64,000 bases of DNA from Caenorhabditis remanei. Its lineage: Eukaryota > Nematoda > Chromadorea > Rhabditida > Rhabditidae. Position 1 is the first letter of the stretch, and each line of letters begins with the position of its first letter. Positions 55,650-64,000 of this stretch are shown here, in pieces. The translations under genes were made by a program, and so were the position numbers. Location: NCBI RefSeq assembly GCF_010183535.1, contig NC_071332.1:11780001-11844000 (forward strand). Reading direction: 5' to 3'. Under the pieces are notes generated by a model that worked only from the letters and a program-made list of their open reading frames with translations, was not told the DNA's origin and did no database searches.

Positions 55650-58600
55650 ATGTTCCCACAAAGAATGCCATGTGGAAGCAGTACCTGCAGCAGTAGCAGC
55701 GGTAACAGTTCATTAAGTTCAATGTACCAAGATTCGCCGATGATAGAACTCTTCGAGCTAGAAATGAATGATTTGGAAGATACGAAATGGGATTTGAGAT
55801 GTGCGAAGTGTAAAGAATGCAACGAACTCGTTCCACACAGACTTCTTTTCATTTGTCAATATCATAGGTGCGATGGGTTCTATGAGCCAAAAAAGGATCA
55901 CGAAGTACCGGCTGAATTTTATAAGAATGAAAATGTTTTCTGCTCCAAATGTGCATTCACTGGAAGCCACAAGCACCACATTGAAGACATCGAGGAAGCA
56001 CATCCGGTTGCGGTTAGTGAATTAAAACTGTTTAGGGTTGTTTGATTGTTTGAAACGGTATAATGAAATATAATTTTGAGTCGTTCAGGTTGTTTCCGAA
56101 ATTCAGAAGTTGCTTTCACTACCAGAAATCGAATATTGTTTGCAGGTTGCTATGGCGTTGAAGGGCGAAGACAATCTAACAGTTTCATTCACACAGTTGG
56201 CATTTCTCAATCATGAGGAGCCTGTAGACTTCCTGATTGCGAATGAAATAGAACTTACCGGATTGCCAGTGGTAATTCTTTGAAATTATTAAAATTTTTA
56301 TACGATATTTTATTTCAGCTTCCGATTGAAGAATGTCTTTTTGGATCATTGGATTCGTACGACTTTCAAATCAAAAAAACTAATTTTGATGTTCTCAAAA
56401 AAACTGTTGAGCAATGTCGTGTTGATGGAGCTAAATATGCAAAGGGCTGTGCCGAAAAAACCTTGGTAAGAAGGCACGGATTTTTTAACGTTGAAAAACT
56501 TTAAATGAGACGTAAATAGGCAGATTTGCAAAAATCGATTTGATTATCAAACAGTATATTGGAAATCAGAAAAATATGTTTATTTAAGAATTAGTGACAA
56601 AAAGGTTAGGTTTCATCATTTTCCAAATCGATTTCCACGTCCATATTCCTGCATCATGTGATACCTTGACGAACCGATATGTAGATACAAGTAACTCTTT
56701 GGCGATATATGGTTTTCGATAACAAAATGATGCAGTTTTATACATTCGTACACCAAAACTTGGTGAACCTTTACATTTTAATTTAACTTTCCGCTGTAAT
56801 TAGATAACTGTGTTTACTCATGAATATTTATATCATGAACTCACTTGGGAAAAGCGAAGTTGTAATTTTCTTGCTGCGTTTCGGAAAGGTCGAATCAAAC
56901 TGAATTTTTTATTTTCCTTTTTCTTAAGACTGATTGATGCAACGTCTTTTTGACTTTCGGAAACAATATATTGACTGGTGTATCTTTGAAAAGTAGATAG
57001 TGTTCTTCTGACTGTAGGTTCATCTAACATGCTTCCAGCTGCTTTCAGAAAAAGTGAGTAGAGTTTCCGATTGTTCAAGCGAATCCTACATAATTTGTAC
57101 ACTTCTCTTGATAAATTTCCTATTTCTCCGAGCCTTTCCAAATATGTCGAATGTTGATTCTGAAGTTTTGATACAATTCGTGTTTTTTACTATGCGAGCT
57201 TCTATTCTTAATATTACCAATTTGACTTCCAACTGTAATCCGTAATACTCAGAACATAGAGGGTCGATCAATATATGATTTTCTTTTTCTTCTCTTTGGT
57301 TTTGCGACTTCTGTAAATAGAAAGAGTGAAATTCGTATTTTCAGTTAAGAATCACCTCGGAAATGTCCGTATTTCGTTCTGGATCTTGAAATGAAAGCAC
57401 CAAAACGGCGCCTGTGAGTGATGGAGTGTTTTCAACATCCATAGTACTAAACATATATTGCTGATATTCTGGGTTCTTGTCATCGATAAATTCCCAGTCT
57501 TTATCTTCCTGAAAACTTGGAGAATTTTCCAACAGTTGTTTGGAGAGTAAACTATTTTAAAATTAATTTTTAGGAACGATCTATTGAAGTTTAAAATTAA
57601 ATGTGGGAACATACTTTTTCGCTGTTGATTCGCTCTTCGTCGAGTTGGTTTTCTGATGTCTCCGTCTCTCTCGCATTCTTTTTATTTCCAAGTTTTGAAG
57701 TTCGGGATCCCATTCTCCTGTAATTATATCATTCACAATGAAAAAATTATTCAAATCAATCGAAATAAAATAAAACCGTTATTGCTCATTCCTATTTTCA
57801 TAGGTTTCTTTTTCGATTTTTTCATTTGAAAACAATGATAAGGTGTTTGTCGATTAGAAGAAAGTGGTGTAAGGACATGAGTGTGACGTATTTTCTTCGT
57901 TATAATTTCAATTGTGTTCGGTTTCTCAACAAGTTATTCCATTTTTTCCAGGTAGCATATCATGAGTTGGCCAAAGATGTCGAGGAGATCATCAAAGAAC
58001 ATGAGATATCGAATAATGGAGAGAAGATACGAGAAAGGAAGGACAGTGGAACCACTGAATCAACAATTTCCTTCCAATCTGAAAATGAAGAATCTCAAAT
58101 TTTGGAAAATACTTCTATTTCTCCAGCTGAAACAGTTGTTGATAAACAACAGCAAGAGTCATTTTTCAATTTCTCATCAACTAGTAATGTGAGTTGGGCT
58201 TATTTCGGCATTCTAGATTTCATACAAATTTATTTCAGGAAGTCGATGAAACCACTGCTAAAATGATTTGCAGTAATTTGAATCTTCGTTATGATTTAAT
58301 TCGCGACGACATGCTCATAGAAGCTGCACTGCAAGATGTATCTGACAAACTGCATGAATTTAGTGGAAGTATTGAAAACAAATTGGCTGCTGCCAGAATG
58401 TTCAAAGAAAAGAATAATGTCGCTCTTTATTATCCGTAAGTTCAATAAAAACAGTGTACTATAATCTTCATTCGGTAAAGTTTCGACAAATGTACATGGG
58501 AAATCTAAACAAGGGAAATTTTTCTTCCCTTCAATACCACAGTTTTTCAGTCCACAATAAACGAGCAAATTGCACCCAGAGCCATTCAACTTCATTCTCC

Positions 58601-58873
58601 GACGTCAAAAGAATCGTTTTAACAAGTTCTCCACATTATCTAGGCATGCTCGAATTATACAATTCTGCATTTAAATTCCTGTTCCATTTGAAAATACATG
58701 TTTCGTTGTTCATTAATGTTCTTGTCTGTTTCAGAATTTTATCACTACACTTATGCAATGTGGTGTTATGAATTAGAAGACAGGTCCCATAGACTTTAAA
58801 ACATTTTCCGGTTCCATTCTTCATTTTCAGGATATCCGTTTATCCAAAAGGAATCACTCATCCCACAAAATAA
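55650..58873 (+). CDS. B-box-like zinc-finger protein with coiled coil, function unknown
   Basis: Predicted exons are 55650-56012, 56089-56271, 56319-56465, 57952-58188, 58239-58435 and 58831-58873 (389 aa, in phase). The N-terminus is serine-rich (CGSSTCSSSSGNSSLSS). Next comes a Cys/His cluster (residues 50-115): CAKCKECNE, CQYHRCDGFYEPKKDHE, then FCSKCAFTGSHKHHIEDI. This resembles a B-box-type zinc-binding fold of the TRIM class. The rest is helical and charged (VAYHELAKDVEEIIKEHEI, MICSNLNLRYDLIRDDML), probably coiled coil. No RING is present upstream. The last small exon is uncertain: reading on from 58435 also gives a stop at 58437, and another acceptor lies near 58550. The 1.5-kb third intron contains a gene on the other strand. 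Not assigned to a named gene. Confidence 0.7.
56833..57713 (-). CDS. Nested antisense gene with N-myristoylation consensus, function unknown
   Basis: Exons on the minus strand are 57713-57615, 57508-57356, 57310-57218 and 57159-56833, giving 223 aa. All four exons begin and end in phase 0 with GT/AG boundaries, which supports the model. The start MGSRTSKLGNKKN has Gly2 and Ser6, the N-myristoylation pattern, followed by basic residues, so a membrane-anchored protein is likely. The middle is acidic (DKDWEFIDDKNPEYQQY). The C-terminal half is helical and basic (LERLGEIGNLSREVYKL, LKKKENKKFSL). The last exon ends at TGA 56833-56835, although FSQ|GTGAGT near the end could be a donor to a further exon. 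It lies wholly inside intron 3 of the B-box-like gene. No family recognised. Confidence 0.55.
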
Positions 58874-61447
58874 TTCATATAATCTGTAAAGCAATCGGAA
58901 GCATATTGTGGTTTTCCTCATTTCCTTCTGAATCGTATCGGATGGATAGTAATCTATCTACAGAAAATAAAAGAAGCATGACACATATGGATATGGACAG
59001 ATACAAACACAAAAGGGGAACCGCCCAATTCCTATTAAAAGGAGAGAGGGGGTCATCTGTCACAAGTCAATCCACTTGTTGTTTGGAGAGAAAGAGAGAG
59101 TACACTATTTATAAAAGTAGTCAAATCTGGAGGAAGGATATAGATCAATCTTATTCTTTACTTCAAAACGTACTTTTACTTTTCGAATAGACAAGCTTAG
59201 CTTTGGGTAGTGGGAGGTTTAGGAGAAAAACCAATCTGTTTCGGTTTTCGATGGAAATATATATTTTTGTAAGTAATCAAATTATTCTTCATCATCTCAT
59301 GACATTCTAAACGAAAGGAAAGCTAACCGTTCCTCTGGGTTTTCTTTAAATTCTCCATTAGAAGTGCGAATCTCGAAACACCTGAAAAGCTATCAGTGAT
59401 TCACTGTTTTGGCAGGTATTACTGTACATCAAAAAGAACACCGTAAAGTTCTCGAATGAAGAGTGTTCCCCTTTCTTTCAACACTTCACACCAAAATTAT
59501 GGTTATCTTACTTTTCAACTTGTTGCTTCGAACAATTTGGGGGCACATTTTGAAATTGAGACATCTTGGAATTCTAGAGAATTCCTCCACATCCTCCCAG
59601 ACCAGACGATATCAGCCATGTCATTGCTTGCAAAGTCACTATTTTTTCTGTATTTTGATGTGTTTCTTTCCGTTAGAAATGTGAATTCCTTCCTCATTTC
59701 GATACTTGATAAGTAAGTTCTTATTACACCATGTCCTCCGCCTAAGTGACCGTCGGAACGTCCTCTTCCTTCTCTTTTTCTTTTAAAGTGACACTAAAAA
59801 TATGAATTGAATTCTTATGAAGAGTGAAGAGGCTGAAGACGTAAGCAGCAATTAATCGTTTCGAATTTAGGACAGACAAAATGCGTCAAGCAAGAGGCAA
59901 AAGAAAGAAGAAGTGCGCCCGACTTTTACTGTCAAAACTGTCCCGATTTCCCTCCCCAAATCTCAATCTTCCGGATGAGGAAGATGTCTGTTTTCCCTCA
60001 TTTTTGTTGTTTTTCTTTTCCAAAGTTTTCCTCATTATCCTAGATTTGACTCGCTAGTACACTCTCTCATTCATCACATTCCTCAACTTTCTGATTGTTT
60101 CGTTTCACAAAGATCTGGATTTTTGGATATCTGATATCTGAAGCTAACTGATTATACCTAATAAGCATATCTCTCAGACTGGCTAATCGATTTCTTCAAA
60201 ATCAGTTTAAATCAGGTTCCAACATTACTGATACTATTGATGATATCATTGATTTCATTGATTTATTTGAGATGAAGGGCCAAAAGCCATTAACACAATC
60301 ACAGTAAAGAAAAAACGAGAGCGATAAGGGATTGATATGAGGGACTCTGCAGTTTACTTATACAAACTTTCAGCTCTTTTAGAATCTTCTCAACAATAAT
60401 AATCATTGGAACACCGCTTTGATTGCATCTGAAATTTTTATCTCCTAGTTTCTTGGTTGAACAATCAGGTTCAGAAAACCCATAATTTGGTTAACAGGGC
60501 TGAAACATCGACATTGATCACTCTCACTTTTGCAAATACCTCTCAGTGAGAATTCATCCAATATTTATTTTTTAAACGTTTTGAGCTTTGTGTTTGGCTA
60601 CGGCTGAGCTAAAGCTAAGCAAGGTATCGTCTCTTTTTGCCAGACAACTGACAATCTTTCCGAATCTGGAAAAAAGGTTCTGTGAAAGGAAAAGAGGAGA
60701 GTAATAGAAAGCCTTTCCACCTACTGGTGCCCATTTCCATATGTCCAAACCTCCCCAATATCCTAATAACACTTGAAAATGTATCTCCTCTGTGTTCGTT
60801 TCCATCAATCCCAGCTATCCCTTTCTACTCCACCATTTTATGCCAACACAACCGTAACATTTACTTTTCTTCCCTTCTTCTTCTTCTCCTCCTTTCATAC
60901 CTTTTTTCCATATTCTTCGCCTTTTCTAAATCTTTTCCCTCGCTTGACCGGTCTCTCTTTATTTTCTCTTTTTTCTCAAAGTGGTAGTTTTGTGTTGACT
61001 GTTGGTGGGATGCCTACTACTATTGAAACGTCTCTGATCCGCCAAAAATAAATGCTTCTTCTCCTCCACTTACGTATTGTTGTCCATTTTTTCTAGCTTT
61101 TCGTTTTTGAGGTTTTGTTACAGTTTTGATCTAGAATAGATCCCCGGTTATCGAAAACTACCGTAACCAGATTCAAAAATTACGAACTGACGAACTTAGC
61201 ATAGGTGTTCGATTATCTGTTCTCATGATTTATAAGATTTTGAGAATGTTCAACACATAAGTTCCTCGATACCTGGTTCCCGCACCCATGTATAATTTAC
61301 GGGTTACTGTAGAAAGTAGATGGTCTTCACCATGCCACTGCACAAAAAAAATAATTTCTTATTAAGATTCAATTTTTCCGCTTCATTGCATGTTTATTGT
61401 TTGTTTAACTTTTAGCCTTTCAAAACTTCATTCTCTGTATTTCAGAC
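58874..61447. other. Intergenic region upstream of the FN3-like gene
   Basis: About 2.6 kb. C/T-rich sequence at 60860-60990 looks promoter-like. Several short open frames show no family similarity. TTTCAG at 61440-61445, two bases before the ATG, is the probable trans-splice acceptor. I see no RNA genes. Confidence 0.4.
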
Positions 61448-64000
61448 ATGGGAACTGAATCAGAAGATGTCAATTTCAAAAGTCCTCTGCTTCTCTTCCT
61501 TATTTCTGTTTTTCTCATTTCATCAACAACTGCAGAATCACATTCAAAGACCAAGTGTTCTTTAGAGTGTTTCACTCTCTGTATGAAATCTGGAACGGTA
61601 AGTGTCTTCTTGTTTATGAGTCATCAATTTTCAGAAGTCTCAGATATTGAATCTGGGTTTCCAAATCTAACTTCTCGTTCCTTTCTCCTTCCCTGAACTG
61701 TCACGGGCTATTAATACGTACCTATAGAGGAAGATATGAGTCAAAAACGATTTGTGTCTCGTCAGGTTGTCCTCTTAAAGTGAAACGATGAGTAAGATGG
61801 ATTAGGGAAACGAAAAGAACAGGTCAAATTATCGGGTCATCTTTCAAACACTTTTTCCTTCTTTTTACTTTTTCTTTTTCCCGCAACAAAATCGTCTTGA
61901 AGATTGGTTAAGTGGATTTAAGGGGATGAGGGAAAGATGGGGGCGATTAGGCAAAATGAGAACAACAGAGAGGAGAGCGAGAAAAAATAACTGTAGGTTT
62001 TAAGATGTTTAAAGGTTAAAAAAAGGTCAAATGTAACTCTCCAATAAATAACATCAATTCCGAGATTTCAGCCCTCCGCCTCCATCTGCAATTGCCCGAT
62101 TTCACGGGAACCGTCCAATTGTACACGATTTGATGCTGACTTACAGTCTGGTATGTTTCTCTTTTTCAGATCGAACCGCTCTGTTGAAACTATCTTTATT
62201 TCCAGCACAAGTGTCCTCCACAATTCCAAAAACTAAATCAGAATACGTGGACGCTCACATGATAAAAGTGTCAATCGAGCCACAACCAGCTGCGTTTGCA
62301 TATGTTTTCGAGTATTCCACAATATCAACTGAACCGGATAACTGGAATTTCGCGGTGAGTCTAAGTGTATGTGAGTCCGTCGGACCGCTTTTCATCCGCC
62401 TCAATGATGTTTTGATTCGTCTTGTTATTCCTCGTTGGTTCCACAATAAATGAAGATCTTGAACGTTTTCATCCAGATTATCAATTTCCCTAATTTTCAC
62501 TCTTCCAATATTCCAGGGTGCCTCTTCAAAACCGGAAGCCATCTTCAGTATTCTCGATCCTTGCCGTGATTACCAATTTCGTGTCATTATCGTTGTCCGT
62601 AGTTCGAACCCATCGGATGTCTTTGACATCATTCGTCCGCAGCCGATTCCTGTTCAATTACCTCCGTTTATTTTGACACAACAGCAGGTAAGGAGAAGCT
62701 AAACGGAGTGAATGGTCAGATAGTAAATTGGAGAGGCAACTGTCTTATAAGACTCAAAAGTTAAAATGAAAACTATGAAGTTATATTCCAGATCTCGATC
62801 GAAATGCCACGTGTCAATAGTTTCAACTCTTCTGGTGACCTGAAACTCTATGTGAAGTGGTCTCTTCCGTCTGGATACATTGATGGAGACATCTATAGCT
62901 ATGAGTCTCCAGCTCTCTACCCAATTCAGTGTAGTACTCCAGAAGGAGAAATCCCAACACCCAGAATAGAAATAGTTAAAGGAGGAGGTCGATTGGCAGT
63001 TTGGTTACCTCCAGCTGTACTGGAAGCACGTTGTCGAATGTGGGTTGAAGTGAGGATGCTTCCGAGATGTGTCAGATTAGAACCATTCAATATACAGAAG
63101 AATATTGAGATTGATTGTTCGAAGAATCCAAATCTAGAAGTTTGCAGTAAAGGTCTGTTTGTAATTCCCTTTGTTCAACATGTATTCCTTTTTGTTTCCA
63201 GAATCCAACCCTGTTTGTTTCGAGACTGTCGACATTTCCGGTGATCGTGGTAAGGCTAAAATCACCTGGCAAACTCCACCAAGACCTCCCCTCTATTATC
63301 ATGTAAGATATGGACCAGCCGAGTCGAAAGGAGTTGCTCCGTTTGTGACGTGGCAGCTAGCAGCGAAACGAGAAGTTCGTGTAGATGGATCATTGTCAAC
63401 GTTTAGTTTGGATATTCCAGAAGATGAAGATTTTGGAGTTCAGGTATGAACGATTTTATGTGTCGTGCATAAGTATAATTTCAGGTTTGTGCAATTCTGT
63501 CCAAAAAGAGAAAACGACCGAAGTTCGGAGTGATTCAAGTGATTCCATTCCAGTGTTCAAGTTGCAAAACTTCTCGTAAGTCGAGACGATTTCTCGATTC
63601 CTAATTCACTGGAACACAAATTTTTAATTTTTAGAAACAGAAGGATGCGGAGATTGCGGACCAATCATCGGCTCCACTGTACTTGAAAAGGATTGGAAGG
63701 ACAAAACTCCACCGAAGAAACAAGAAACAACGATAAGTACAGCTCCGCCACGAGCACAAACATCTACAGTATACCGAATGGAAACTGATTTATCTGTATC
63801 TGGGAATGGAATCAGAAATGAACATCACGTGAAGGTTAAGAGTGGAACTGTAAGTCTGAAAAGTCTTAAAATCACGGAAGAGCGGAATAATTTCAGAGAC
63901 ACTCCACCGACTCGCCTATCAACTTGGAGAAGGCTGAAGAAATCAACAAAAAGACACTAGGAGAAAATCAAAATGAAGAGCAAAAGACAGTGACGACTAC
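61448..64000 (+). CDS. Secreted or single-pass cell-surface protein with FN3-like domains, 3' end outside window
   Basis: Exons are 61448-61597, 62072-62150, 62206-62354, 62517-62687, 62792-63152, 63202-63443, 63485-63575, 63635-63849 and 63897-64000 onwards, all in phase. The N-terminus has a hydrophobic signal segment (SPLLLFLISVFLISSTTAES). A small Cys-rich region follows (CSLECFTLCMKSGT, then ICNCPISREPSNC). Beta-sandwich-like stretches follow. One has FAYVFEYSTISTEPDNWNF and ILDPCRDYQFRVIIVVRSSN, typical of a fibronectin III domain; another has KAKITWQTPPRPPLYYHVRY and FGVQVCAILSKKRK. A CGDCGP motif precedes a Thr/Pro-rich stretch (STAPPRAQTSTVYRM) that may be a juxtamembrane stalk. Only about 510 residues are in the window. 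It may be a receptor or an adhesion protein; no named orthologue is assigned. Confidence 0.75.

Noticed and set aside
60572..61051. Genes in the region upstream of the FN3-like gene
   Set aside because: The frames are pyrimidine-tract translations (Phe/Ser/Leu runs) and have no splice context or conserved motif.
1..64000. CRISPR arrays, prokaryotic operons, Shine-Dalgarno sites
   Set aside because: The DNA is animal nuclear sequence with spliceosomal introns, and none of these features is present.

Overview
This is nuclear DNA from a nematode, almost certainly a Caenorhabditis species. Coding exons are short and joined by small introns with GTRAGT donors and TTTTCAG acceptors. Many start codons lie just downstream of a TTTCAG, as expected for trans-splicing. 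The protein set matches Caenorhabditis: ttb-1, cul-3, an ARID4 homologue, trpp-1, a two-CRD galectin, an srh chemoreceptor, chk-1, a FER-like kinase and mtm-9. From memory, cul-3, arid-1, chk-1 and mtm-9 all lie on C. elegans chromosome V, so this is probably a chromosome V equivalent. Gene models were built by hand, and the reading phase was checked across every intron of the main genes.

Layout. 1-4.7 kb: mostly non-coding, with possible last exons of a minus-strand membrane protein. 4.75-6.0 kb: TFIIB (ttb-1, +), converging on a CFAP36 orthologue (-, 6.1-10.6 kb) that carries a complete PRPF38B-like splicing-factor gene (+) inside one intron. 11.2-11.7 kb: GGAAGTC repeat arrays. 12.1-12.5 kb: a gene for a small secreted peptide (-). 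14.3-20.0 kb: cul-3 (+), with a short inverted-repeat transposon in one intron and a tandemly doubled transposon in the last intron. 20.1-20.6 kb: a frameshifted coding remnant (-). 22.0-29.5 kb: ARID4/arid-1 (+). 30.7-31.1 kb: trpp-1 (+). 32.4-34.8 kb: galectin (+). 35.3-36.6 kb: srh receptor (-).

37.3-43.1 kb is a rearranged accessory block. It holds an intronless, frameshifted poly(A) polymerase copy inside a 260-bp inverted repeat. Next comes a decayed DIRS/PAT-like retroelement with an RNase H fragment and a nearly intact tyrosine recombinase, lying between two perfect 391-bp direct repeats. The second direct repeat abuts the 3' end of chk-1 (-, 43.2-45.5 kb). A tRNA-derived SINE-like repeat occurs in a chk-1 intron and again just upstream of chk-1. 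46.6-48.0 kb: FER-like tyrosine kinase (-). 49.2-51.5 kb: WDR26/Gid7-like CTLH protein (+). 52.0-54.1 kb: mtm-9-type inactive myotubularin (-). 54.8-55.5 kb: two short inverted-repeat transposons. 55.7-58.9 kb: a B-box-like zinc-finger gene (+) with a second, unrecognised gene nested antisense in an intron. 61.4-64.0 kb: a secreted or surface FN3-like protein (+) that runs off the window.

The host genes are mostly unrelated housekeeping functions: transcription initiation, splicing, ubiquitin ligases (CUL3 and CTLH), chromatin, vesicle tethering, checkpoint and phosphoinositide signalling. No operon is obvious. The unusual content is in the mobile elements, the two nested antisense gene pairs, the secreted peptide, and a galectin that appears able to make a one-CRD isoform.
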